Source: Alteribacillus iranensis (GTDB taxonomy: Bacteria > Bacillota > Bacilli > Bacillales > Marinococcaceae). From it: DNA of 64,000 bases. Numbering within the stretch: position 1 is the first letter of the stretch; each line of letters starts with the position of its first letter. The stretch is from NCBI RefSeq assembly GCF_900113025.1, contig NZ_FONT01000002.1, positions 211,460-275,459 on the forward strand. The letters are read 5' to 3'. Made by a program: the position numbers and the translations under genes. The notes under the pieces were generated by a model that had not been told where the DNA came from, searched no databases, and saw only the letters and a list, made by a program, of their open reading frames with translations. Shown one piece after another: positions 53,502 through 62,104 of this stretch.

Positions 53502-54098
53502 TTACCAACATATTAATCTATCACTGACCATTTCTAATAATCGTTTATCATGACTGATTGCGAGCATTCCAATCTGGTGTTTTTTCATAAGATGAAGAAC
53601 GGCATGCCATATGTTTGCCTGAGAAACAGCATCCAGCATAGCAGTCATTTCATCGGCTATTAAGTATTGACTTGTAGAGATCAAAGCCCTGGCTAGTTGG
53701 AATCGTTGTAATTCACCGCCGGAAAGTTCACTCGGCCATCTGTTCAGCCACTCTTCCTTTATTTCTAAAACAGATAGAATTTCCGAGGATGGTTCTCCAG
53801 CCTCTTTTAATACTTCTTTCATACGCCATCGAGGGTTCATAGATTTTTCCGGGTGTTGCCAAATTAATTGAACAGGATTGGGATGTTTTTCTCTATTGGT
53901 ACCCTGAATACGTTGATCTATTATGACCTCACCTTCTCTTGGCTTTAAATAACCAGCTGCTATTTTGGCTAGTGTTGTTTTTCCGGACCCACTGGGACCA
54001 AAAAGTCCTATTACTTCTCCTGGCCGTATAACTAAATTGACATTTTTTAATAACCAGAACTCTTCATACCGATAACTAACATTTTTGATTTCAAGCAT
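53502..54098 (-). CDS. Nik/Opp-type ABC transporter ATPase (NikE/OppF-like)
   Basis: A 198-residue ATP-binding subunit. Walker A GPSGSGKTT (about 34-42), signature LSGGELQRFQLARAL, Walker B YLIADEMTAMLD. It ends soon after the H-loop (AISHDKRL), some 60 residues shorter than typical NikE/OppF, which carry a C-terminal extension. The ATPase core is complete. It overlaps the preceding ATPase gene by 8 bases and pairs with it to drive the importer. Metal import for LarA-type cofactor synthesis is inferred from larC upstream. Confidence 0.87.
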   Translation of the reverse strand: MLEIKNVSYRYEEFWLLKNVNLVIRPGEVIGLFGPSGSGKTTLAKIAAGYLKPREGEVIIDQRIQGTNREKHPNPVQLIWQHPEKSMNPRWRMKEVLKEAGEPSSEILSVLEIKEEWLNRWPSELSGGELQRFQLARALISTSQYLIADEMTAMLDAVSQANIWHAVLHLMKKHQIGMLAISHDKRLLEMVSDRLICW

Positions 54099-55053
54099 GA
54101 AAACATCTCACTTGTCCTTCATCATATATTTTATTTGACGGTGTTACCTCATAACACTGATCATCCGCCCAAGAACACCTCGAGGCAAACGAACAGCCTT
54201 TTTTCACTTGGCCTAGCAACGGCTGTTCCCCTTGGAGCGGATGAAAACCATTTTGCGGAAGAGCCTGCCACAAAGCTTTCGTATAGGGGTGGCGAAGCTT
54301 CTCTCCATTGCCCTCAAAGTGAGAGCTGGGTGCTACCTCCACTGTTGTACCGGCATATAAGACAACAACTTTATGAGCAATGGTGAGGGCCGCCTTAATA
54401 TCATGAGTAATAAACATCACTCCTTTGCCTTTTTTCGCAAATTGCTTAAGCAGTGACAATACTTCCGACGCAACATAGTCATCTACTCCCAGAGTTGATT
54501 CATCAGCAATGATGAGTTCAGGGTCTCTGGCTATGGAGGAGGCTATCAATACTCGTTTCGCCATTCCCCCAGACAATTGAAAAGGGTACTGTTTTTCTGA
54601 AGCTCTAGGTAATTTTACTCTCTCAAACAATTTTCTTTGACTCTTTTTGCTGATTTTACTATGAGCAGCCACTCTCACTTGTTTTCCTGCTTTCATTCGT
54701 GGGTCCAGAGATTGTATGGATTGAGGAATAAGGGTGATTTTTTTCCCTCGAAGTTTTTTTTGTTCACGACCGGTTAGGGGTTCCCCATAGTAGAATATCT
54801 TGCCGGACAGATAAGCATTACTAGGGAGGAGTCCAAGAATAGCGTTTGCGAGCAAGCTTTTGCCTGAACCGCTGGCACCGACCACAGCTACTACCTCCCC
54901 TTTGCTGATGGCTATATTTACATGATTTAACGTATCTTGCCATTCTTCATGTAATCCTCGTTTTATTTTTTTAAAAGAGAGAGAAAGATCGAGAACCTCT
55001 AGCAATGGCTTCTCCTTTTTTACTCCAGTCACCTTACTTCTCTCCTTTTCCAT
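54091..55053 (-). CDS. Nik/Opp-type ABC transporter ATPase (NikD/OppD-like)
   Basis: A 320-residue ATP-binding subunit. Walker A GASGSGKS (about 59-66), signature LSGGMAKRVLIASSI, Walker B LIIADESTLGVD. The C-terminal oligopeptide/nickel extension ends with a cysteine-rich piece (GCSFASRCSWADDQCYEV), which in OppD-type ATPases may hold an iron-sulfur cluster. It immediately follows the NikC-like permease gene. Confidence 0.9.
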   Translation of the reverse strand: MEKERSKVTGVKKEKPLLEVLDLSLSFKKIKRGLHEEWQDTLNHVNIAISKGEVVAVVGASGSGKSLLANAILGLLPSNAYLSGKIFYYGEPLTGREQKKLRGKKITLIPQSIQSLDPRMKAGKQVRVAAHSKISKKSQRKLFERVKLPRASEKQYPFQLSGGMAKRVLIASSIARDPELIIADESTLGVDDYVASEVLSLLKQFAKKGKGVMFITHDIKAALTIAHKVVVLYAGTTVEVAPSSHFEGNGEKLRHPYTKALWQALPQNGFHPLQGEQPLLGQVKKGCSFASRCSWADDQCYEVTPSNKIYDEGQVRCFHA

Positions 55054-55884
55054 TTATTTACGAACTTGATACGGATCGATAAATGTCCGAATACTATTTC
55101 CAAGCAAATCATAACTTAAAACCACGAGTAATAACGCCAATCCCGGAAAGAAAGCAAGCCACCACAGACCTGCCGTTAAATACTGCATGGACTCAGATAA
55201 AATGATCCCTATTGATGGTTGTTCAGCCGGCAAGCCAAACCCCAGGAATGTAATAGCTGACTCATGGAGAATAACATGAGGAAATAACAGCAGCCAGCCA
55301 ACAAAGAGTTGCGGGATTATATGAGGAAGAATATGGCGACGGGAAATAAACAAGCGTGATTTCCCCAATTGTCGGGACAAGGACACATATTCCGATTCTT
55401 TTATTTGCATAACTTCAGCACGAAGAAGACGAGTTAATATAGGCCAATGAGTGAGTGCAAGTCCTGCAATCACTCCCTTGACTCCTCCTCCGAGTGCAAA
55501 TGAAATAAGAAGAAGAATAACAATATGAGGTACACTCAGAAACATATCAATGAACCAATTAACACATATATCCAAGAAACGACCCCAAGACGAAATTATA
55601 CTCAGCAGGAACGCAATAGTAGCACTTATAGTTACCGAAATGACTCCAATCATGATACTCATTGTCAGACCTCTCAACGTACGAGCGAGCAAATCACGCC
55701 CAAGCCAATCGGTACCGAATAAATGATTAAGTGAAGGGGGTGTGTTTCTGTTTAGTAGGTCGACACTTGGTCGTCCTTCCCCGATAAGTAAACCGCCAAC
55801 TACTACCCCTACTAAAATTAAACCTGATAACATCATCCTTAATATCGTTTTTACCCTAATACTCAATGCAGGTGCCTTTTTCAT
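55054..55884 (-). CDS. Nik/Opp-type ABC transporter permease (NikC/OppC-like)
   Basis: A 276-residue inner-membrane permease. N-terminal helix, then the conserved LNRNTPPSLNHLFGTDWLGRDLLARTL block found in DppC/NikC, and the EAA coupling loop region around VSLSRQLGKSRLFISRRHILPH. About six helices. Its start overlaps the NikB-like stop by 4 bases. Confidence 0.9.
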   Translation of the reverse strand: MKKAPALSIRVKTILRMMLSGLILVGVVVGGLLIGEGRPSVDLLNRNTPPSLNHLFGTDWLGRDLLARTLRGLTMSIMIGVISVTISATIAFLLSIISSWGRFLDICVNWFIDMFLSVPHIVILLLISFALGGGVKGVIAGLALTHWPILTRLLRAEVMQIKESEYVSLSRQLGKSRLFISRRHILPHIIPQLFVGWLLLFPHVILHESAITFLGFGLPAEQPSIGIILSESMQYLTAGLWWLAFFPGLALLLVVLSYDLLGNSIRTFIDPYQVRK

Positions 55885-56891
55885 TGTCTCCCTCCGTTTC
55901 TTAAACGAGGGTCAATTAACCGGTATATGATATCTGCTAGACTATTACCGGTAAAGACAAAAATTGTGGAAAATAAAACGATTCCCAATAATAATGGAAT
56001 ATCACCGCCTAAACCAGCTTGCACCACCGCTTGTCCAAGTCCAGGATACGAAAAAACTTGCTCCGCAAGGACAGCGCCGCCAAACAATTCACCAAATGTA
56101 GCAAATTGTATCGAAATTGCAGGTAGTGCGGCATTCCTCAGACCATGTCTCCAAAGCAATTGCAAGTCACTTTCCCCTTTGGCCTTCGCGTAAATAGCAT
56201 ATTCACTTGCTAGTACTTCGATTAACTTCTGCCTTGTATGTAGTGTCGTTTGAGCAACACCTAACAGACTTAAAGTTAATGCAGGAAGAATTAGATGGTT
56301 CAGCTTCTGCCAGATCGTCACTTCGTCCGTCAATATCCCTGCCGGGGAGGCTAAACCGACAGGAGACCAGCCAAGCCATACAGAAAACGTCATTAACAGC
56401 AGCAACCCGAGCCAAAAACTAGGTGTTGAGGAGAGTATGTAGCAATACAAACGAATACTACGGTCAAGCCAACTTCCGTGTTTACTCCCTGTTAAGATTC
56501 CGAGAATGAGCCCAATGACACCAGAGAGTATCCACGCTATTGCCATTAATAAGAAAGAGGCAACAAACCTCTCTCCAATCACGTGAGAGACGGGAGCTCT
56601 AAAAAGAAGAGATGTCCCTAAGTCTCCTTGCAAAATGGCAGTTACCCATTTTTTATATTGATCTATTAATGGTTCGTTGAGTCCCCAATATGCCTCAATC
56701 TCTTTTCTCTGTTCAGGACTGACTCTACTAGCTTCTGCACCAATATAGGATTGAACAGGATCTACTGGTGAGAAACTAATGAGGATAAATGATGCCAGGC
56801 TGACTGCAAACAGGAGCAGCACGAGGCGTAGTAGTTTACTGATAAAGTAGCTTGCTAATTTCTGCGGCCTCACTGCTATTCCTTCTTTCAA
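55881..56891 (-). CDS. Nik/Opp-type ABC transporter permease (NikB/OppB-like)
   Basis: A 336-residue inner-membrane permease with six helices. FILISFSPVDPVQSYIGAEASRVSPEQRKEI after helix 1 is typical of DppB/NikB. The EAA loop is near YAIYAKAKGESDLQLLWRHGLRNAALP. It follows the binding-protein gene by 3 bases and forms the channel with the NikC-like subunit. Confidence 0.9.
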   Translation of the reverse strand: MKEGIAVRPQKLASYFISKLLRLVLLLFAVSLASFILISFSPVDPVQSYIGAEASRVSPEQRKEIEAYWGLNEPLIDQYKKWVTAILQGDLGTSLLFRAPVSHVIGERFVASFLLMAIAWILSGVIGLILGILTGSKHGSWLDRSIRLYCYILSSTPSFWLGLLLLMTFSVWLGWSPVGLASPAGILTDEVTIWQKLNHLILPALTLSLLGVAQTTLHTRQKLIEVLASEYAIYAKAKGESDLQLLWRHGLRNAALPAISIQFATFGELFGGAVLAEQVFSYPGLGQAVVQAGLGGDIPLLLGIVLFSTIFVFTGNSLADIIYRLIDPRLRNGGRQ

Positions 56892-56894
56892 TAT

Positions 56895-58505
56895 TCAATC
56901 TTCCCAGTGCCATTCCGTAATAAAATCAGTGATAGGCCAACCATGCCCGTGTGGCTGAATTTTTTGATCACCTATGACTAAATCCTCTTTCACAAAATAT
57001 GTATGATCCACGTTAACAAGCCAAGCCCACGGTGCATCTCCTTTTGCACTAAATCCTGTATGGCCGTCCCATTGTGCTTTTTGCCAATATGGAATAGCCT
57101 CGTTTTCTGTCGCGGCACGAAGAGCTTTATTCATATAGTCATCAACGACAGGATTAGAGTAATAATTTGCATTATAATATCCTTCACCTTGAGTGCTTGT
57201 ACTAAATAAATTGTATATCTCAATGGGGGTGTGGCTTCCCCACCCCATTAATACAGGATGTGAATGCATTAAACGTTCTAACTCGTTCCAACTTTTCCCT
57301 TCTGTATCCACTTCAATCCCAAGAGGTGAGATTAATTCAGCAAACGCCATTGCCAAGGACTGTCTAACTTGGTCTTCAGTAGGGTAGTACAAAGTAAATT
57401 TTGCTTCCAGTCCATCTTTTTCAAATACCTCTTCTCCTTGTCGCCAGCCCGCGCTTCTCATTATGTCTTTGGCACGTTCTATGTCTCCGTCCTGAACCTC
57501 TGTTTCTTCGTTCCACCAAGGCAAATGATCTGCAACCGTATATGCAGGAGTGCCATAACCATTTAAAACACCTTCCACGAGGTCCTTTCGGTCGATCGCT
57601 ATATTAATAGCCTGCCGTATTGCCCTGTCAGCAGTTACATCATGACCGATAGGTACCCCTTTTTCGGTCTTTTTACCTTCTGGCACTACAGGAAACATAA
57701 TACCTAAATTGTCCACACTTTCCAATGTCACCAACTCCATCCCTGCAATATCCTGACCGGCAAAGGAAGGAGGTACAGACACAACATCAACTTCTCCTGC
57801 TCTAGCTGCCGCTAATGCTGCGTCCTCTTCAAGAAACAGAAATGTCGCTCTTTCAAACTCAGGTTTTTTACCATAATAATGCGGATTGGCTTCCACTATT
57901 AATTGCTGGCCTTTTCTCCATTCCTTCATCTGATATGGCCCTGAGCCAACGGGTTCTTCATAATAATCAGTATCGTACAGATGTTCAGGTACAATGCCAA
58001 TGGTCAATAAAGAATAGACAAAGGTAGATCGAGGTTCCTTTAACGTGAAAGCAACCTTAAAATCGTCAATCGCTTTTACGTTCTGTAAATGGCTCAAGTC
58101 AACCACTGAAGCACTATTCGCAGCTTGGTTAAATGTAAAAACAACGTCTTGTGCTGTCACAGATTCACCATCGGAAAATCGAGCATCTTTTCGCAGCTCC
58201 ACAATCCAAGTCTTCCCGTCTTCACTAACATGATAGCTAGCAGCTAAATCCATCTGAATTTCCATATTCCGGTCCCGACTCAGTAATGTGCTTTGGAATA
58301 GCGGAGAACCGTACCGGCCCCATCCTATTGTTGGGTCAAACCCCTCATCCGGTTCCCCACCGACAGCTAGTACTAGACTATTTGTCTGAGAGTTTGATTT
58401 CTCAACCTCTCCATCGTTCTGCTCGCCTGACGTTGAGCATCCAATCAATAAAAATATGCTCAAATAAGCGATAGTAATCAATATAACCCGACTATTGCAA
58501 TTCAT
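56895..58505 (-). CDS. Nik/Opp-type substrate-binding lipoprotein
   Basis: A 536-residue solute-binding lipoprotein (SBP family 5). Lipobox LIGC with lipidated Cys at 23. Typical blocks: DEGFDPTIGW, LRKDARFSDGESVTAQDVVFTF and VGSGPYQMKEW. The C-terminus contains HGHGWPITDFITEWHW, a His-rich motif that could coordinate a metal-chelate complex. Family members bind peptides, opines, or Ni with small chelators. Lying 11 bases after larC, nickel is the most likely cargo; this remains inference. Confidence 0.85.
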   Translation of the reverse strand: MNCNSRVILITIAYLSIFLLIGCSTSGEQNDGEVEKSNSQTNSLVLAVGGEPDEGFDPTIGWGRYGSPLFQSTLLSRDRNMEIQMDLAASYHVSEDGKTWIVELRKDARFSDGESVTAQDVVFTFNQAANSASVVDLSHLQNVKAIDDFKVAFTLKEPRSTFVYSLLTIGIVPEHLYDTDYYEEPVGSGPYQMKEWRKGQQLIVEANPHYYGKKPEFERATFLFLEEDAALAAARAGEVDVVSVPPSFAGQDIAGMELVTLESVDNLGIMFPVVPEGKKTEKGVPIGHDVTADRAIRQAINIAIDRKDLVEGVLNGYGTPAYTVADHLPWWNEETEVQDGDIERAKDIMRSAGWRQGEEVFEKDGLEAKFTLYYPTEDQVRQSLAMAFAELISPLGIEVDTEGKSWNELERLMHSHPVLMGWGSHTPIEIYNLFSTSTQGEGYYNANYYSNPVVDDYMNKALRAATENEAIPYWQKAQWDGHTGFSAKGDAPWAWLVNVDHTYFVKEDLVIGDQKIQPHGHGWPITDFITEWHWED

Positions 58506-58516
58506 CTATTTCATCC

Positions 58517-59746
58517 TTACTGAAACTGTTCTGTGGCAGCCTGCTGGGCTACTGTATATACTTCCATTAACTGCACCTGATATCTCTGGGCAGCCCTTTT
58601 TACATCTTCAAACTCAGGTAATGCTTTAATCAACCTGCTTTCTTGATAACCTAACTTCACTGTGATAACTCCGTACGGGGTTGTCACTTTACAGAATCGA
58701 CGGGAAAGAATTTTTCTTCTCCATTCTGTTTTTCTGACTCCGAATGTACTCGTCTCGGTAAGTAAGAAATTCTCTAATTTAACAGTATCCTCTGGCTTCG
58801 CTAATACCGTAATTAGGCAGCCAGGACGACTTTTCTTCATGGTTACTGGAGTATAATAAACGTCTAACACGCCTCTTTCCAGCATCTCATTCATTATATA
58901 ACCAAGTGCTTCCCCTGTCATATCGTCGACCTGGCATTCAAGCACCATAATACTCTTCTCATTGTTGCTGTTTCGATCTTGAAGTAATATAGCGCGAAGC
59001 ACGTTAGGATGATGAAAGTCTTTTTGGCCTGCACCATAACCTATTTTTTCTATCGTTAGCGGAGGCAAGTATCCATATTCTTCCGATAAAACCTTCAGGA
59101 AAGCTGCCCCTGTTGGTGTTGTCAATTCTCCCTCCGCTTGAAAGTCGGCGATTGGAATGTCTCTTAATATTTCAGCAGTAGCAGGAGCAGGAATGGGATA
59201 GAGACCGTGGGCCATTTTTTCCTTGCCATAGCCAGTTGGTACAGGTGCTGCAGTTACTTTGTCAACTCCCAGACTTTCTAGTGCCAGACAAACTCCGATT
59301 ACATCAATAATGGAATCCATCGCTCCTACTTCGTGGAAATGCACATCTTTTGGATCAATTCCATGAATTTTCCCTTCCGCTTCTGCAATCTCTTCAAATA
59401 TACCAATGCTACGTTCCTTCACTCTTTCGGGTAGCTCGCTTTTCTGAATCATTTCCAAAATCCTTGAAGCTTTACGGTGAGTGTGAGGGTGTGAATGGTG
59501 TTCCTGATGAGAGTGTGACGAGTGTTCATGAGTCTCTCCATGTGATAAATCATTTAATTGTAATTCTAGCAATTTTGCAGATATGCCTTTTTTTTCAATT
59601 GGCTTTACTTCCATAGTAAAAGGATCTACCGGGAGGCTTTGTAGCCCCTTTTTTATGTATTGGAGATCAGCGCCCAAATCAATGAGCGCTGCTAAAGTCA
59701 TGTCACCTGAAATACCGTACTGACAATCAAAATATAAATGTCTCAT
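58517..59746 (-). CDS. larC: LarC, nickel insertase for the pincer cofactor
   Basis: A 409-residue LarC (DUF111). It starts YFDCQYGISGDMTLAALIDLG, continues with the His-rich stretch THEHSSHSHQEHHSHPHTHRKAS (about 77-99; eleven His in the stretch, part of the metal site) and the GAMDSIIDVIGVCLALESLG block. It is one continuous frame, unlike Lactiplantibacillus plantarum, where larC needs a programmed frameshift. LarC inserts nickel using CTP in the last step of nickel-pincer nucleotide synthesis. It overlaps larB by 4 bases. Confidence 0.93.
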   Translation of the reverse strand: MRHLYFDCQYGISGDMTLAALIDLGADLQYIKKGLQSLPVDPFTMEVKPIEKKGISAKLLELQLNDLSHGETHEHSSHSHQEHHSHPHTHRKASRILEMIQKSELPERVKERSIGIFEEIAEAEGKIHGIDPKDVHFHEVGAMDSIIDVIGVCLALESLGVDKVTAAPVPTGYGKEKMAHGLYPIPAPATAEILRDIPIADFQAEGELTTPTGAAFLKVLSEEYGYLPPLTIEKIGYGAGQKDFHHPNVLRAILLQDRNSNNEKSIMVLECQVDDMTGEALGYIMNEMLERGVLDVYYTPVTMKKSRPGCLITVLAKPEDTVKLENFLLTETSTFGVRKTEWRRKILSRRFCKVTTPYGVITVKLGYQESRLIKALPEFEDVKRAAQRYQVQLMEVYTVAQQAATEQFQ

Positions 59747-60441
59747 TTATTCCCTCCTATGTCCGCTGCAAGTTTTAGAATAAGTGCCGCTTGGAATCCT
59801 GCTCCGAAACCATTATCAATGTTTACCACACTCATACCTGAGGAACAGGAGGTAAGCATGGATAGGAGCGGTGTAATTCCTTGGAGGTGGGTTCCATAGC
59901 CTACGGAAGTAGGTACCGCTATGACAGGGCGTTTCACTAGCCCCCCCACCACACTAGGAAGCGCCCCTTCCATACCTGCAACCACAATAAGTACACTGGC
60001 TTCTGTAATTTCCTTTCGATGACCTAATAATCGATCAATACCTGCCACCCCGACGTCATAAAGCTTTGTAGTTGGACACCCCATCCATTCCGCCGTTAAC
60101 GCTGCTTCTTCTGCCACTGGTAAGTCCGAGGTTCCTGCACACATTACCATTACACTTCCGGGGTACTCATAATCTGTATTTCCGTATAACAGCACACTTG
60201 AGGTGTCATCGTATCGAGCTTCTGGAAAATGCTTTATTAATGCTTCCGCCTTCTCTCTACTTAACCTCGTTACCATTGCTTTTTTATGTTTTTCGACTAG
60301 GATACTCATGATGACCCGGATCTGCTCTGGGGTTTTGCCTTCTCCAAAGATGACTTCTGGATAACCCGACCGTTCTTCTCGTTGTACATCCACTTTACTA
60401 AAACCTAAATCCTCATAATTTTTCACAATGTCACCTGCCAT
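59743..60441 (-). CDS. larB: LarB, NaAD carboxylase/hydrolase
   Basis: A 232-residue PurE-related protein. It carboxylates nicotinic acid adenine dinucleotide and cleaves the phosphoanhydride, the first step to the nickel-pincer nucleotide. The AIR-carboxylase-like core is clear in VMVMCAGTSDLPVAEEAALTAEWMG, VVAGMEGALPSVVGGLVKRPVIAVPTSVGYG and the C-terminal NIDNGFGAGFQAALI. It lies 25 bases after larE. Confidence 0.92.
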   Translation of the reverse strand: MAGDIVKNYEDLGFSKVDVQREERSGYPEVIFGEGKTPEQIRVIMSILVEKHKKAMVTRLSREKAEALIKHFPEARYDDTSSVLLYGNTDYEYPGSVMVMCAGTSDLPVAEEAALTAEWMGCPTTKLYDVGVAGIDRLLGHRKEITEASVLIVVAGMEGALPSVVGGLVKRPVIAVPTSVGYGTHLQGITPLLSMLTSCSSGMSVVNIDNGFGAGFQAALILKLAADIGGNK

Positions 60442-60466
60442 CTCGCAAATTTATGCAAGTCTATGA

Positions 60467-61270
60467 TTATTTGGACAAAACTTTATTCATACTTCCGCTT
60501 TTGTACCCTTTTAAATCCATGGTGACATATGTATAGCCAATCTCCGTCAATTGTTCTGTGAGCGTCTCATGGTATTTTAATAAGGTACTCATTTCAGAAG
60601 GTTCTACTTCAATTCTAGCTGTATCACCGTGGGTTCGTACTCGCACTTGTCGAATACCCAAATTTTTGATCGCCTTTTCAGATTCATGTACTTTCCTTAA
60701 TTTATCTATCGTGATTTTTTCCCCATATGCGATCCGTGACGATAGACAAGCAAATGATGGCTTATCCCACGTGGGTAATCCCATTTGCTGTGAAAGTTCA
60801 CGGATTTCATTTTTGTATAACTCTGCCTCATGTAAAGGTCCTCGAACGTTATACTCTTTCGCTGCCTTCACCCCTGGCCGGTGCTCGCCCATATCATCAG
60901 CAATCAAACCAAATGCCATGTTCTTATAACCTTGGGAATGCATAATAGGTATCAGATGATCAAATAGGCTTTTTTTACAAAAATAACAGCGGTTAGGTGT
61001 GTTTTCTGAATAACCGGGAATGTTGAGCTCGGATGTCTCTATGATCTCGTGACGGGCACCTAGCTGTTTAGCTAGCTGCTTGGCTTCCTCTAATTCTTCA
61101 AATGGGTACGTTTCACTATCCGCTGTTACAGCTAGTACATTGTCTTTCCCTAACGTCTCAAGAGAAACTTTTAAAAGAAAAGTGCTATCAACGCCTCCTG
61201 AAAAAGCAATAACTATGGTGTCCAATTGCCTTAGTATTTCTTGAAGATTCTCTAATTTTTGTTCTAACAT
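60467..61270 (-). CDS. larE: LarE, ATP-dependent sacrificial sulfur transferase
   Basis: A 267-residue PP-loop ATPase (SGGVDS at 24-29) that adds sulfur to the pyridine dicarboxylate intermediate. The sacrificial cysteine position of LarE is conserved as Cys175 in KPSFACLSSRIAYG. A CYFC pair at 95-98 is also present, so a cluster-assisted variant is not excluded. First gene of larE-larB-larC and the nickel-type importer. The ribosome site AGGCGGGGAT precedes the ATG. Confidence 0.93.
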   Translation of the reverse strand: MLEQKLENLQEILRQLDTIVIAFSGGVDSTFLLKVSLETLGKDNVLAVTADSETYPFEELEEAKQLAKQLGARHEIIETSELNIPGYSENTPNRCYFCKKSLFDHLIPIMHSQGYKNMAFGLIADDMGEHRPGVKAAKEYNVRGPLHEAELYKNEIRELSQQMGLPTWDKPSFACLSSRIAYGEKITIDKLRKVHESEKAIKNLGIRQVRVRTHGDTARIEVEPSEMSTLLKYHETLTEQLTEIGYTYVTMDLKGYKSGSMNKVLSK

Positions 61271-62104
61271 ATTTGATCCCCGCCTTTTTCAAACTATAAG
61301 GTATCACCGTCATGAGAAACCTTAACATGTCTAATTAAATATATTTCGCAATAATGTCGTTAGTTTTCTATAGTTAAATAACCTTACATGATACATCAAG
61401 CACGTGGCGATTCCGGTTAGCGAAACCTCCCTTACATTGAAAAGATTATCAAACTAGTTCTTAGTTTATTGATCTTCATTTTCTCAAAAGTAAAAAAAGT
61501 CAAAAGAAAAAGTTTTTTCCATCCTTATATTGCGCAAGAATCAGAATATCTGAACGATACAACTTCAAAAACGATCATTGCTTCTGTTTTTTAGCAGAGT
61601 GTTATTATTGAAAAAATCCCCCTTTTTAAGAGATAAGAACCCCTCTTCATGCGAAACTTAATAGATGAAAGCGTGTTTACTTAACTGTCGTATCATTTTC
61701 AATTGTTTGACAACCGAAAATATACTAACATTTATTTTTACGTAATAATGTTCTTAATATAATTATTACGTATTTTCCACAGTCCGACAAGGTTTCTCTG
61801 AAAGTTTACAGGCAATAATTTTCTGGAGAGGGATTCGGGTGTTAAACTAAACGCTGTTGGATGGATAAATTCTCCACTTCAGGGAACCGTTTCATTTGAT
61901 TTCCTTCTAATGAATCACGTCAGCACAATGTATCCAATGCAAACCTACCAGTCATGATACCTTTCTACTTTTTGTTCATCACAAGAAAGTTTCTTCTATT
62001 TTACTCTTTGAATATACCAATAAAGGATCGTTGATTGTATAATTCTAATATTTCAAATAAAATAGAGGGGAGAAAGTTGGGCTTCCGAAGAAAGGGGTGG
62101 ACGT
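61271..62104. promoter_or_regulatory. Divergent regulatory region with NikR-like inverted repeat
   Basis: This 830-base gap separates larE (minus) from the UGSC pair (plus). TACGTAATAAT (61739-61749) and ATTATTACGTA (61762-61772) form a perfect inverted repeat. Written as GTAATA-N16-TATTAC it has the same geometry as the NikR operator of E. coli. TGCGCAAGAATCAGAA at 61531-61546 recurs before the broken UGSC copy (39510-39525). A small hairpin is at 61298-61323, in the larE leader. No gene was found. Confidence 0.5.

Noticed and set aside
61271-61700. NiCo riboswitch in the larE leader
   Set aside because: The leader is long enough, but I could not find the conserved NiCo core; only a small hairpin near 61298-61323 is visible.
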